The notes: a model not told the origin generated them from the letters alone. Counted from the first letter of the stretch, positions 16,673-25,644 are shown. The stretch: DNA of 64,000 nt from Microbacterium sp. W4I4 (GCF_030816235.1 NZ_JAUSXT010000001.1:1054001-1118000), one strand, 5' to 3'. Numbers and translations: made by a program.

Positions 16673-17695
16673 ATGCTACGTCTGTTCGGAATCCTCCTCA
16701 CCGTGCTCTTCGCGATCGCGACCGCCATCCTCGTCTGGCCGCAGTTCTTCCAGCTCGAGACGACGTTCCCGCTCGCGCAGATCATCGCTTCGCGCGCGCT
16801 CGTGTTCGCCGGGTTCGCGGTGATCGTGATCCTCGCCCTGCTGCTGATGCTCGCCCGGCCGATGCGCGGATTCGCCGCGTCCATCCTCATCGTCGCGCTG
16901 ATCGGCGCTTCGGCGACGGGACTGGTCGGCGCGACCAGAGGGCTCGGCACCGGGTCGCTGCCCGCGAAGACGGATGCCGCTCTGCGCGTGCTCACCTGGA
17001 ACACCAACGGCGCCGCCGTCTCTGCCGACCGGATCGCGAAGGTCATCACGGAGCAGCAGGTCGATATCGTCGCACTGCCCGAGACATCCGAGCAGGTCGG
17101 CGAGCAGATCGCGATCCGGATGCGGGATGCCGGGGACCCGATGTGGGTGCATCACGTGAACATCCGTCCCGATGTGGCGAACGGTCCGCAGGCCTGGCAG
17201 ACCACGATCCTCATCTCGGCGAAGCTCGGCGAGTACTCGGTGATCGCGTCCTCGCGCGACGGCTCCAGCAACACGAGCTCGGTGCCGAGTGCGGTCGCGA
17301 TGCCGGTGGACGGAACGGGGCCGACGATCGTCGCCGTGCACGCCGTCGCACCGCGGGAGGACGCCATGGATCGCTGGCGGTCGGACCTGGCGTGGATCGC
17401 CGACCAGTGCCCGGCGGGCGACTTCATCCTCGCCGGCGACTTCAACGCGACGCTCGACCACATGGCCTCCTTCGGCAGTGACGGCGGCACGATGGGCCGA
17501 TGCCACGATGTCGCCAGTGCCACGGGCAACGGCACGGCCGGCACCTGGCCGGCATCCGTCCCCTCGCTGCTGGGCGCACCGATCGACCACGTCATGGCCA
17601 GCGACAACTGGCAGGCGACCGGTTCCCTCGTTCTGGACGACGCCGGCGGGAGCGATCACCGTGCGCTGGTCGCACAGTTGGAGCCCGTCGGCTGA
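16673..17695 (+). CDS. Membrane-anchored endonuclease/exonuclease/phosphatase (EEP) family protein
   Basis: A 340-residue protein with three N-terminal hydrophobic helices (about 1-22, 33-58, 64-85) followed by an EEP domain. EEP motifs visible are VLTWNTNG, DIVALPETSEQ, AVHAVAPR, ILAGDFNATLDH and GSDHRALV at the C-terminus. The catalytic domain should face outside the membrane. Substrate unknown: DNA, a phosphodiester or a lipid headgroup are all possible in this fold. The start is the ATG at 16673, directly after a GTG; the upstream ribosome binding site is weak. Confidence 0.83.
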   Translation: MLRLFGILLTVLFAIATAILVWPQFFQLETTFPLAQIIASRALVFAGFAVIVILALLLMLARPMRGFAASILIVALIGASATGLVGATRGLGTGSLPAKTDAALRVLTWNTNGAAVSADRIAKVITEQQVDIVALPETSEQVGEQIAIRMRDAGDPMWVHHVNIRPDVANGPQAWQTTILISAKLGEYSVIASSRDGSSNTSSVPSAVAMPVDGTGPTIVAVHAVAPREDAMDRWRSDLAWIADQCPAGDFILAGDFNATLDHMASFGSDGGTMGRCHDVASATGNGTAGTWPASVPSLLGAPIDHVMASDNWQATGSLVLDDAGGSDHRALVAQLEPVG

Positions 17696-17735
17696 TCTGC
17701 ATCGGGGGCGCGGTGCTTCTGCTCTCCCCACTGGA

Positions 17736-17797
17736 CATGTGGCACACATGGCCGCATCTGGCGATCCGCAGCAGACCATGTGGCACACATGGCCGCA
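17736..17797. repeat. Two direct copies of a 21-bp palindromic motif
   Basis: The same 21 bases occur at 17736-17756 and 17777-17797. Each contains ATGTGGCACACAT, an inverted repeat, and the second is extended to CCATGTG-GCA-CACATGG. The spacing of 41 bases is close to four helical turns. It lies between the EEP gene and the Xaa-Pro peptidase gene, 44 bases before the latter's start, so it may be a double operator for that gene, or another member of the paired-motif intergenic elements in this window. Confidence 0.75.
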
Positions 17798-17840
17798 CCG
17801 GCTCATCCGAGGCCAGCGTGGGGATGAGAGAATGGAACGC

Positions 17841-19259
17841 ATGAGCACTGCAGAGAACGACACCGCCGTCGAAACCCCGACCGAGGCTGTCGAAGAGGCC
17901 AAGAACCCCCGCAAGCAGCCCTTCCCGCAGGGCTTCCTGGACACGATCTCGACAGGGTGGGCCGACCGCCCCGAGTCGATGCCGGCGCCGCGCGCTCAGG
18001 CCGAGTTCGCCGCCGCCCGCCGAGCGAAGGTCTCCGCGGCGTTCCCCGGCAAGCGCCTCGTCGTTCCCGCCGGCTCGTTCAAGCAGCGCAGCAACGACAC
18101 CGACTACCCGTTCCGCGCTCACTCCGCGTTCCTGCACCTGACCGGGTGGGAGACCGACGCCCAGCCCGATTCGCTGCTGGTGTTCGAGCCGACCGACGCG
18201 GGACACGACGTGACGCTGTACTTCCGCGAGCGCGCCGACCGCAGCACCAGCGAGTTCTACTCGGATGCCACGATCGGCGAGTTCTGGATCGGCCCGCGCC
18301 CCTCGCTGGCCGGCGTCGCCGCCGACCTGACGGTGGAGACCGCTCACGTCGATGCGTTCGTCGCCGGTGACGCCGATGTCGTCGTCGACGAGGATGACGA
18401 TCTCACGCGTTTCGTCTCCGAGATGCGTCTGGTCAAGGATGAGTTCGAGATCGCCGAGATGCGCACCGCGGTCGCGGTCACAGCATCCGGTTTCGACGAC
18501 ATCATCCGCGAGCTCGACCGCGCGGTCGCCCACCCCCGCGGCGAGCGCGTCGTGGAGGGCATCTTCCACCAGCGCGCCCGCAGCGACGGCAACTGGGAGG
18601 GCTACGACACGATCGCGGCCTCCGGCCCGCACGCCTGCTACCTGCACTGGACGCGCAACGACGGCACGGTCGTCCCCGGCGATCTGATCCTCATCGATGC
18701 GGGCGTCGAGGTCGACAGCCAGTACACCGCCGACATCACGCGCACCCTGCCTGTGAACGGAAAGTTCTCCGACGTGCAGCGTCGTGTGTACGAGGTCGTG
18801 CTCGAGGCAGCGGATGCCGCGTTCGCCGCGGCGAAGCCCGGTGTGCGGTTCCGCAGCGTGCACGAGGCCGCGATGGCGGTCATCGCCAAGCGCACTGCCG
18901 AGTGGGGTCTGCTGCCGGTCACGGCCGAGGAGGCGCTGGATGCCGACAAGGGTGGCCAGCAGCGTCGGTACATGGTGCACGGCACGTCGCATCACCTCGG
19001 GATCGATGTGCACGACTGCGCGCAGGCGCGGCGGGAGATGTACTACGACGGCATTCTCGAGGCGGGCATGGTGTTCACCATCGAACCGGGCCTGTACTTC
19101 CAGATCGACGACCTCACGGTTCCGGAGGAGCTGCGCGGCATCGGCGTGCGCATCGAGGACGACATCCTGATGACCGAGGACGGTCCGGTGAACCTCTCGG
19201 CCGACATCCCTCGGACCGCGGACGACGTCGAGGCGTGGATCGCGCGACTGCAGGGCTGA
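17841..19259 (+). CDS. Xaa-Pro aminopeptidase (M24B, aminopeptidase P family)
   Basis: This peptidase removes an N-terminal residue next to proline. The 472-residue protein has an N-terminal AMP_N domain (about 40-190; LTGWETDAQPDSLLVFEP) and a pita-bread catalytic domain with all five metal ligands: LIDAGVE and TADITRT (two Asp), HGTSHHLG (His), TIEPGLY (Glu) and RIEDDIL (Glu). No signal peptide, so cytosolic. ATG at 17841 was chosen; ATG at 17832 is also in frame. A paired palindromic repeat lies just upstream. Confidence 0.92.
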   Translation: MSTAENDTAVETPTEAVEEAKNPRKQPFPQGFLDTISTGWADRPESMPAPRAQAEFAAARRAKVSAAFPGKRLVVPAGSFKQRSNDTDYPFRAHSAFLHLTGWETDAQPDSLLVFEPTDAGHDVTLYFRERADRSTSEFYSDATIGEFWIGPRPSLAGVAADLTVETAHVDAFVAGDADVVVDEDDDLTRFVSEMRLVKDEFEIAEMRTAVAVTASGFDDIIRELDRAVAHPRGERVVEGIFHQRARSDGNWEGYDTIAASGPHACYLHWTRNDGTVVPGDLILIDAGVEVDSQYTADITRTLPVNGKFSDVQRRVYEVVLEAADAAFAAAKPGVRFRSVHEAAMAVIAKRTAEWGLLPVTAEEALDADKGGQQRRYMVHGTSHHLGIDVHDCAQARREMYYDGILEAGMVFTIEPGLYFQIDDLTVPEELRGIGVRIEDDILMTEDGPVNLSADIPRTADDVEAWIARLQG

Positions 19260-19309
19260 TCAGCACAAGAGGCATGGACGGCCTGCGGGACCGCCCATAG
19301 GATGCCGAG

Positions 19310-20197
19310 GTGGATTCCCTTCTCGACTTCGACGGCACCCGAATCTTCGTCGACGAGCGCGGGCCGTCGGACGGCCATCCTCTGCTGTTCATCCACGGCG
19401 GGCCAGGAAACTCCTGCTGGGACTTCATGGCGTCGGTCGGCGACCTGTTCGCCGGCGCGGGGATGCGTGTGATCGGTGTGGATCAGCGCGGTGTGCTGCG
19501 CTCGGACGCGCTGCCGGAAGGCACGGAGCCGAGCATCGATCAGCTCATCGACGACTTCGAGACGATCCGCCGAACCCTGGGGATCGAGAGCTGGACGGTC
19601 ACCGGGCACTCGGCGGGCGGCGCGTATGCGCTCGACTACGCGTTGACGCATCCCGAGCGCGTGTCCGGCCTGGTCCTCGATTGTCCGGCACTGGACGCCG
19701 ACGCCACCGACCGGTTCCGCCTCCCCGTCGCCGCCGAGATGCTGGATGCCGCAGGGCTTGACGCCGAGGCGCAGGAGTGCCGGCGCCTGGCGCGGTTGGA
19801 TCGGCGCCTCACCGCCGAGGATCGCACATGGGAGGCCATGCTCCCGCTCGGAGACCGCTACCTCGATCTGTTCCTGCACGATGCCGGATCCCGTTCGCGG
19901 TATGAGCGGCTGATGGGCTCCGCTTCGGACGGGCTGGACTGGTCCCGAGGGATGTCGCACCTGCCTCTGATGACGCAGATGTACCGGGATCGACGTCCGC
20001 TGCTGGATGGGCTGAGCGTGCCGTCGATGATGATCGTGGGCGAGTCCGACATGGTCGCTCCCCCGGTCGTGCGGGACGACTACCGTGCGGCGACGGGCAG
20101 CGAGGTGTGCGTGGTTCCCGATGCCGGGCACTTCGCTTTCATCGAGCAGCCCGAGACGTATGTCGCGCAGATGACCGGTTTCGTTCGGGAAGATTGA
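19310..20197 (+). CDS. Alpha/beta hydrolase, proline iminopeptidase-like
   Basis: A 295-residue alpha/beta hydrolase. HGGPGNS near residue 25 is the oxyanion-hole motif shared with proline iminopeptidases, GHSAGG near 101-106 holds the nucleophile serine, ESDMVAPP supplies the likely acid, and DAGHFAFIEQPE the histidine. The substrate cannot be told: peptidase and esterase activities both occur in this group. It starts with GTG at 19310 and is followed one base later by a HAD gene, so the two probably share an mRNA. Confidence 0.83.
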   Translation: MDSLLDFDGTRIFVDERGPSDGHPLLFIHGGPGNSCWDFMASVGDLFAGAGMRVIGVDQRGVLRSDALPEGTEPSIDQLIDDFETIRRTLGIESWTVTGHSAGGAYALDYALTHPERVSGLVLDCPALDADATDRFRLPVAAEMLDAAGLDAEAQECRRLARLDRRLTAEDRTWEAMLPLGDRYLDLFLHDAGSRSRYERLMGSASDGLDWSRGMSHLPLMTQMYRDRRPLLDGLSVPSMMIVGESDMVAPPVVRDDYRAATGSEVCVVPDAGHFAFIEQPETYVAQMTGFVRED

Positions 20198-20198
20198 C

Positions 20199-20840
20199 GT
20201 GGGCGCGTTGGCGGTCTTCGACCTGGACGGCACGCTCGTCGACCAGGTGTCGGCAGTGCGGACCTGGGCGCGGGAGTTCGCCGATGACCGCGGACTGGAT
20301 GAGGCTGCGGTGCCGGGTCTCGTCGCAGCCCTGATCGCCCGCACACCGAAGGACCGGGTGTTCGCGCAGATCGTCGATGACCACGCCGGCACCGAGGATC
20401 CGATCGAGCTGTGGGCGTCGTATCGACGACGGATGCCGGAGCTGGTGGCCCCTTTCGCGGGGGTGCCGCGCGCCTTGACCGCCTTGCGTGCGGCGGGCTG
20501 GACGCTCGGCATCGCGACCAACGGCATGGCGGACAATCAGGAGGGGAAGATCCGCCGGACCGGTCTCGATGGCCTGATCGACGGTTGGGTCGTGTCATCC
20601 GTGGCGGGAGTGCGAAAGCCCGATCCGCGGATACTGCATATGCTCGCCGACCGTCTGGGATGCCCGCTGTACGGGTGGATGGTGGGCGATGGGCTGGAAT
20701 CCGACATCGCATGCGGAGTTCGAGCGGGGATGCGAACGGCGTGGATCAGCGAGGACTCGGCCGCGCCGGCATCAGCCCGTCCGGATCTGATCGTCCCCTC
20801 GGTCGCGGCATTCGCCGATCACGTTCTTGGAGACGTCTGA
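20199..20840 (+). CDS. HAD-superfamily hydrolase
   Basis: A 213-residue haloacid-dehalogenase-type phosphatase. Motif I is FDLDGTLVD at 7-15, motif II TNGMADN, motif III the Lys in VRKPDP, and motif IV GDGLESDI. The cap region (about 17-90) is helical, subclass I. Small phosphorylated metabolites are the usual substrates; this one is unknown. It starts with GTG one base after the alpha/beta hydrolase stop and is convergent with a second, unrelated HAD gene. Confidence 0.85.
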   Translation: MGALAVFDLDGTLVDQVSAVRTWAREFADDRGLDEAAVPGLVAALIARTPKDRVFAQIVDDHAGTEDPIELWASYRRRMPELVAPFAGVPRALTALRAAGWTLGIATNGMADNQEGKIRRTGLDGLIDGWVVSSVAGVRKPDPRILHMLADRLGCPLYGWMVGDGLESDIACGVRAGMRTAWISEDSAAPASARPDLIVPSVAAFADHVLGDV

Positions 20841-20855
20841 GCAGCCGAGTCGCCG

Positions 20856-21452
20856 TCAGGCTCCGGCCAGGACACCCCGAGTCTTCAGGTCCACGCGCAG
20901 TGACGGAGCGTCACGGAAGTGATGGGTGCGGATGCCGAGTTCGGCAGCGCCTGCGACGTTCGCCTGCGTGTCATCGGCGAACAGCACGCTGGCCGGCTCG
21001 CATCCGAGCGCATCCAGCACATGGGTGAATGCTCTGGCATCCGGCTTCGCGAATCCGATCTCCGCAGTGTTGAAGATCGGGTCGAAGTGCTCGTTGAGGC
21101 CGAGGTCGGCGGTCTCCGCGGGGATCGTGTCGGTGCCGTTGGTGAGGATCGAGGTGCGGATGCCGGCGGCCGTGAGCTCGCCGGCGAGCACCAGCATCTC
21201 GGGGTCGACTCGCGCGCGCTGCGCTCCCCATTCGCGAGCGGCCTCGTGGTTGCCGAGCTCCGCGCCGATCGCCGTGATCCAGTCCGCGCGAAGGAGCCGC
21301 CCCGTGGTGAGCTGCTCGACCGACGAACTCGTGAAGGCGATCTGCGCGATCAAGCCGGGTGCGATGCCGTGCCGCCGCTCGATCGCTGCGGTGACCTCGG
21401 GTTCGAAGTGCCGGATCACGCCGTCGAGGTCGAAGAGGACGGTACTGATCAT
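20856..21452 (-). CDS. HAD-superfamily hydrolase (YihX-like)
   Basis: A 198-residue HAD protein with FDLDGVIRH at 7-15, LTNGTDT (motif II), FAKPDARAF (motif III) and FADDTQANV (motif IV). The DGVI form and the cap arrangement resemble YihX/epoxide-hydrolase N-terminal-like phosphatases. It is convergent with the HAD gene ending at 20840 and divergent from the kinase-like gene at 21505. The two HAD proteins share little outside the motifs, so a recent duplication is unlikely. Confidence 0.85.
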   Translation of the reverse strand: MISTVLFDLDGVIRHFEPEVTAAIERRHGIAPGLIAQIAFTSSSVEQLTTGRLLRADWITAIGAELGNHEAAREWGAQRARVDPEMLVLAGELTAAGIRTSILTNGTDTIPAETADLGLNEHFDPIFNTAEIGFAKPDARAFTHVLDALGCEPASVLFADDTQANVAGAAELGIRTHHFRDAPSLRVDLKTRGVLAGA

Positions 21453-21504
21453 CGCTCCAGGATGTCATGTCTCCGGAACGGCTTCCTCTCGATAGCGTGG
21501 AGCG

Positions 21505-22074
21505 ATGAACCTGGACGAGGTGGCCGCGGCAGTCACGCGATGCATGGCCGCGGCCGGGCATCCGATCGTCGTGGGAATCTCGGGCTACGCCGGGTCCGGC
21601 AAGAGCACGCTCGCCCGCGAGCTGGTCGCGCGGATCCCCGGCTCCGTGCGCATGCGCGGTGATGACTTCCTCGACCCGGTCCGCTCGCACCAGCGCTCGA
21701 CGGACTGGGATGGGGTGGAGCGCGCCCGGCTGGTCACCGAGGTGCTGTCGCCGTTTCGCCGGGGCCGACCGGGAACTTTTCGGCGGTACGACTGGGCCGC
21801 ACGGGCGTTGAGCGCGCCGGAGCCCGTCCCCTCCGGATCGGTGATGATCGTCGACCTCATCGGGCTGTTCCATCCCGAGACATCCGATTCCCTCGACCTC
21901 CGGATCTGGTGCGATGTCGACATCCTCACCGCTATGCAGCGCGGCATGGCACGGGATGCCGCTGCCGGACGCGACCACGCCGCACTCTGGGAAGACGTCT
22001 GGACGCCCAACGAGCGCGACTTCGCGCAGCAGTTCTCGCCACGGGATGCTGCGGATCTCGTCTACACGGGCTGA
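21505..22074 (+). CDS. Uridine kinase-like P-loop protein
   Basis: A 189-residue P-loop protein with Walker A GYAGSGKST at about 27-35. MRGDDFLDPVRSHQRSTDWDG follows, the region where uridine and phosphoribulokinase-type kinases bind substrate, and VMIVDLIGLF fills the Walker B position. Relatives are annotated as uridine kinase or (d)CMP kinase-like, but true substrates are rarely known. Its stop at 22074 is directly next to the stop of the convergent acetyltransferase gene (22075). Confidence 0.8.
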   Translation: MNLDEVAAAVTRCMAAAGHPIVVGISGYAGSGKSTLARELVARIPGSVRMRGDDFLDPVRSHQRSTDWDGVERARLVTEVLSPFRRGRPGTFRRYDWAARALSAPEPVPSGSVMIVDLIGLFHPETSDSLDLRIWCDVDILTAMQRGMARDAAAGRDHAALWEDVWTPNERDFAQQFSPRDAADLVYTG

Positions 22075-22590
22075 TCAGAGGTCGACGGAGTACTTGAATC
22101 CGACATGGGAGTCCACGAACCCGAGACGCGTGTAGAAGCGGTGCGCGTCCGCACGGGCGGCATCTGAGGTGAGCTGCACCAGCGGCGCATCCAGCTCGAT
22201 CGCGGCGTGATCCATCACCCAGCGCATCAGGGCGCCGCCGATTCCCGAGGACCGCTCTGCACTTGAGACGCGGACGGCCTCGACCAGCAGCCTGGTGCTT
22301 CCCCGACGCGCCATGCCGGGGATGACCGTCAGCTGCAGCGTCCCGACGACAGCACCGGCCTGGTCCTGCACCACGACGATCTCGTTGCTCGGATCGTCGA
22401 TGATCCGATCCAGCGCTGCGGCGTACGCGTCGGCATCCTCAGCGCTCGCGACGTCTCCACGACCGGCGCTGATCGGGTCGTCCGAGAGGAGCCGGATGAT
22501 CGGATCCAGGTCATCGCGCGTCGCCCTGCGGATGACGATCTGCGCCCCGCGCGCGCTTGCGGTGAACGGGAGATTCAGGCGGTCGATCAC
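22075..22590 (-). CDS. GNAT-family N-acetyltransferase
   Basis: A 171-residue GNAT protein. An N-terminal IVIRRATRDDLDPIIRLL start is followed by VVVQDQAGAVVGTLQLTVIPG, and the acetyl-CoA loop reads RSSGIGGALMRWVMDHA (R/Q-x-x-G-x-G/A). LTSDAARADAHRFYTRLGF is the C-terminal signature. The substrate is unknown. The ORF is convergent with the kinase-like gene. About 210 bases upstream hold no gene; they separate it from the HNH nuclease gene on the other strand. Confidence 0.87.
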   Translation of the reverse strand: MIDRLNLPFTASARGAQIVIRRATRDDLDPIIRLLSDDPISAGRGDVASAEDADAYAAALDRIIDDPSNEIVVVQDQAGAVVGTLQLTVIPGMARRGSTRLLVEAVRVSSAERSSGIGGALMRWVMDHAAIELDAPLVQLTSDAARADAHRFYTRLGFVDSHVGFKYSVDL

Positions 22591-22803
22591 AGGTCACTCG
22601 ATTCTCAGATGTCGGGTCCGGCGGCCTCCGAGCATACGGGAGGTCCGCTTGCTCTGACGCCAACGTCCGCACTATCGGCACGGCCGATCGACCCATTCGG
22701 CAGTTCTCCACCTCGATTAACCGTTACCTTTTCGTGATATGAGTTCGTCGAATCCACCCCGAACAGACGTTCGAATGTCGGAGGTCATCGGCATCATGGA
22801 ATC

Positions 22804-24288
22804 ATGGCAATCGCATCGGAGCTTCGGGAGCAGGTCACCACATTGGTCGACCTGCTCGGCGCCGAAGTGTGCGTCGACGAGCTGCCCAGCGTCGTGAGAG
22901 AGTTCGGCGACGAGCAGGTGCTGAATCTGCTGCGGCGAGCCGACGCCCTGATGCGCGGCGCCGAGCGAGTGCGCATCATTGCCTCCGGCGTCGTGGCCGA
23001 ACGCTCGACCCGGCCCGCCGGGCACGACGGGCTCGCGCAGAAGCTCGGCCACCGCAACTCGACATCACTCATTCAGGAGATGACCGGGTCATCGCGCTCG
23101 GAGGCGGCGAAGGAGATCCGCGTCGGCGAGGCGCTGCTCGGCGACACCGGCGATGACTCCCCAGACGACGCGCTGCGGGACTCTGAAGCCCCACCCGCCC
23201 CGCCGCGTGCGTGGCACGCTCCCCTGTCCGATGCGCTGATGACCGGACGACTCTCCAAGGATCAGCACGCCGCGATCCTGCGGGGCCTCGGGGAGCCTCC
23301 CGTCCCCGAGGCGGGCACAACGCCAGAGGAGAGTGCGGATGCTGTCGCAGCAGCCATCCGCGAGGCCTGGAGCCTCGCTGCCGAACAGCTCGCCGAGGAA
23401 GCGTCCGCACGCACGGTCGAAGAGCTCGCGCAGCAGTCCCGCACGATTCGTGATCGACTCGACCCGGCAGACGCCACACGTCGATTCATGGAGCGGTATG
23501 AACAGCGAACGTTCCGCACCTGGTGCGATGCCGACGGCGCGAAGCACGCCCGCATCGACTTCGACGATGAATCCTACGAGTGGGTGCGCAGCATCGTGGA
23601 TGCCGCGATGCGCCCACGCCGCGGAGGCCCGCGATTCGTCGACCCGGATGAGAAGAAGGACGCCGAAGCCCTCGTCGACGACCCCCGCAGCAACGAGCAG
23701 CTCACCTACGACCTGATAATCGACCTGCTTCGTGCCGGCTCGCTGGCCGACGCCGAGACCGTCTTCGGCACGCGGCAGGCCGGCGTCAGGCTCGTGCATG
23801 TCCAGGGCGACGCGAACGGCGGGCACACCGAGGACGGACTCGTGCACCTGCCCGCCGCGCTCATCGATCAACGCATCTGCGACACAGCGACCATTGCGGT
23901 CACCGTCGACAGCTGCGGGAATCCACTGGATGTAGGCCGCGAGCACCGCCTTTTCACACCGCGACAGCGCATCGCGCTCGCGATCCGGGACGGCGGATGC
24001 CGTTGGCACGGATGCGACCGGCCCGCCTCCTACTGCGAGGCGCATCACATCGACGAATGGCAACAGGACCAAGGCAGAACGGATGTCGACCGCGGCATTC
24101 TGCTCTGCAGATACCACCACATGCAGCTCCACCATGGCGGTTGGCGCATCACTCGAGACGGCAAGGCCGACTTCGTGCTTCACCCACCAGGTGGCGCGCC
24201 ACCCGTCGCGCTTCGACCCCGGCTGGCACTCCGGTTCGCCTGGGACGGCATCGACCCGCCGCCCAAACGCTTCAGAACGGCGGCGTGA
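22804..24288 (+). CDS. HNH endonuclease with DUF222 domain (13E12-type)
   Basis: A 494-residue protein with an N-terminal DUF222 region (about 1-330) and a C-terminal HNH nuclease domain. The HNH core reads CRWHGCDRPASYCEAHHI, a helical stretch, then ILLCRYHHMQLHHGGW, giving two zinc-binding CxxC-like pairs and the catalytic HH. The middle has a Ser/Pro-rich insert around 110-140. Such proteins are multi-copy in actinobacterial genomes (13E12 repeats) and their role is unknown; some are linked to introns or mobile DNA. I see no terminal repeats around this copy. The ATG at 22804 has no strong ribosome binding site. Confidence 0.88.
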   Translation: MAIASELREQVTTLVDLLGAEVCVDELPSVVREFGDEQVLNLLRRADALMRGAERVRIIASGVVAERSTRPAGHDGLAQKLGHRNSTSLIQEMTGSSRSEAAKEIRVGEALLGDTGDDSPDDALRDSEAPPAPPRAWHAPLSDALMTGRLSKDQHAAILRGLGEPPVPEAGTTPEESADAVAAAIREAWSLAAEQLAEEASARTVEELAQQSRTIRDRLDPADATRRFMERYEQRTFRTWCDADGAKHARIDFDDESYEWVRSIVDAAMRPRRGGPRFVDPDEKKDAEALVDDPRSNEQLTYDLIIDLLRAGSLADAETVFGTRQAGVRLVHVQGDANGGHTEDGLVHLPAALIDQRICDTATIAVTVDSCGNPLDVGREHRLFTPRQRIALAIRDGGCRWHGCDRPASYCEAHHIDEWQQDQGRTDVDRGILLCRYHHMQLHHGGWRITRDGKADFVLHPPGGAPPVALRPRLALRFAWDGIDPPPKRFRTAA

Positions 24289-24332
24289 CCGCGCCCGTCG
24301 GCGCGGACGCGCCCCAGGATGACGGACAACCC

Positions 24333-24502
24333 ACGGTGGCGGGATCACGAGGGTGGCGGACGGATCACGGGGCGGGCTATGTGCCGGGCCTGCGCGTGTG
24401 ACGGAGAAGGTGACGGAGACGCCAAGGTGACGGTAATGGGTACGCGAACGTGACGGTGACAGGTACGCGAACGTGACGGCGACAGGTACGCGAACGTGAC
24501 GG
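24333..24502 (+). repeat. GTGACGG repeat array with three 23-bp tandem units
   Basis: GTGACGG occurs at 24398, 24410, 24427, 24450, 24473 and 24496. The units at 24427, 24450 and 24473 are 23 bases each and end in the same TACGCGAAC; the last two differ at one base. Just upstream, GGTGGCGG followed by GATCACG occurs at 24335 and again at 24352. This fills the 267 bases between the HNH nuclease gene and the DUF218 gene and touches an alternative GTG start of the latter. Confidence 0.85.
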
Positions 24503-24555
24503 ACACGTCGGGGGTGCTCACGATCCGAGCGGCTGACGTGCCTAAGGTGACTCAC

Positions 24556-25245
24556 GTGGCCCTCCGACAATCCGTCTTCATCGCCAGCGCCCCGGTCGCT
24601 GTCATCGGGATGTGGCTGTGGGCGGAACTCGTCGACGCCAGAGCCAGCAGGAGCGCCCTCGGCGACACTGCGATCGGCCGTGCGAGATCCGAGTCCGAAG
24701 GCCTCGGATCGTCGCCTCTGGATCGCACCGACGCAGTCGTCGTGCTCGGCTATCGGAACCGCGGCGAGCGCGCCAACTTCGTGAACAGATTCCGAGTGCG
24801 CGCCGGCATCCGCTCATTCGACTCGGAGGCCGCGGACAGCGTCCTCGTCCTCTGCGGCGGACCCGTCGGCGGCGCCGCTCCCGAAGCGGTCCTCATGCAG
24901 CGCTATGCCCGAGACGAGCTCCACCACACCGGGCGCATCATCCTCGACACCACCAGCCGCTCCACGTGGGAGAACATCGCCCACGCGATCCCGCACATCG
25001 AACACGCCACCACGGTCAAGATCGTCTCCAACGCCCCGCACGCCGAACTGGGGCGCCAGATCCTCCGGCAGCAGCGCCCCGACCTCGCCGAGCGGCTGGT
25101 CCGCGGTGCCGAGCACCGATTCGGAGAGGCGCCGGTGCTGAAGATCCTCTCCGCCCTGCGTGCTGTGCAATCGCAGCTCTCCGGTGCCTGGCGCACAGCC
25201 GCAAGGGCGCAGGGATCCATGCCTGAACCTGCGCGGACCGAATGA
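24556..25245 (+). CDS. DUF218 / YdcF-SanA family protein
   Basis: A 229-residue protein. The DUF218 core is visible as DAVVVLGYRNRGER, ADSVLVLCGGPVGG, TTSRSTWENIAHA and VKIVSNAPHAELGRQIL. The family includes E. coli YdcF and SanA, thought to act on envelope or S-adenosylmethionine-related substrates, without firm biochemistry. An N-terminal hydrophobic stretch (SVFIASAPVAVIGMWLWAEL) may be a membrane anchor. GTG at 24556 has AAGG eight bases upstream and is preferred; GTG at 24496, the last unit of the repeat array, is in frame and would add 20 residues. Confidence 0.78.
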   Translation: MALRQSVFIASAPVAVIGMWLWAELVDARASRSALGDTAIGRARSESEGLGSSPLDRTDAVVVLGYRNRGERANFVNRFRVRAGIRSFDSEAADSVLVLCGGPVGGAAPEAVLMQRYARDELHHTGRIILDTTSRSTWENIAHAIPHIEHATTVKIVSNAPHAELGRQILRQQRPDLAERLVRGAEHRFGEAPVLKILSALRAVQSQLSGAWRTAARAQGSMPEPARTE

Positions 25246-25251
25246 CGTCTG

Positions 25252-25644
25252 TCAGTGCTCCGCGACGACCTCGACCTTGAAACCGCGCGCATCCTCCAGC
25301 CACCCCGCATAGTGATCAGGCCCACCCGCGTGCGGATAGCGGTCGTCGTAGAGCGGGCTCCAGCCGTGATCGACCGCGGCCGCCATGAGCGCGTCGACGG
25401 CATCCCGAACTCCCCCGCGGAACGCGAGATGATTCACACCCGGCCGACGCCGATCATGCTCCGACGATGAGAGGTTCGGTGACGTCGTCAGCGACAGGTA
25501 GCTCCCGCCGGCCGACCACGACTCCCCGCCCTCCCAGCGCTGCACGGACTCGAAGCCCAGCTCGGTGAGAAGCCAGCGCCACGATGTATCGAGAAGCTGC
25601 CGGTCGGCGACCCAGACCTCGACGTGATGCAGACCGGGCATCAT
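25252..25644 (-). CDS. VOC-family (glyoxalase/dioxygenase fold) protein
   Basis: A 130-residue single vicinal-oxygen-chelate domain. It starts GLHHVEVWVADRQ, has GVNHLAFRG in the middle and ends DHYAGWLEDARGFKVEVVAEH, the last including the conserved DPxG-like position as DARG and a metal-ligand Glu. Substrate unknown. Its ATG at 25644 directly follows the TGA of the alpha/beta hydrolase, so it is the last gene of a coupled run of four on this strand. Confidence 0.85.
   Translation of the reverse strand: MMPGLHHVEVWVADRQLLDTSWRWLLTELGFESVQRWEGGESWSAGGSYLSLTTSPNLSSSEHDRRRPGVNHLAFRGGVRDAVDALMAAAVDHGWSPLYDDRYPHAGGPDHYAGWLEDARGFKVEVVAEH

Noticed and set aside
20199..21452. Recent duplication giving two HAD genes
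   Set aside because: The proteins agree only in the HAD motifs and differ in cap region and DGT versus DGV form.
22804..24288. Mobile element carrying the HNH nuclease
   Set aside because: No terminal inverted repeats, target duplications, transposase or integrase were found around it; DUF222/HNH genes are common single genes in actinobacteria.
24427..24495. CRISPR array
   Set aside because: The three 23-bp units are directly contiguous with no unique spacers, and there are no cas genes.
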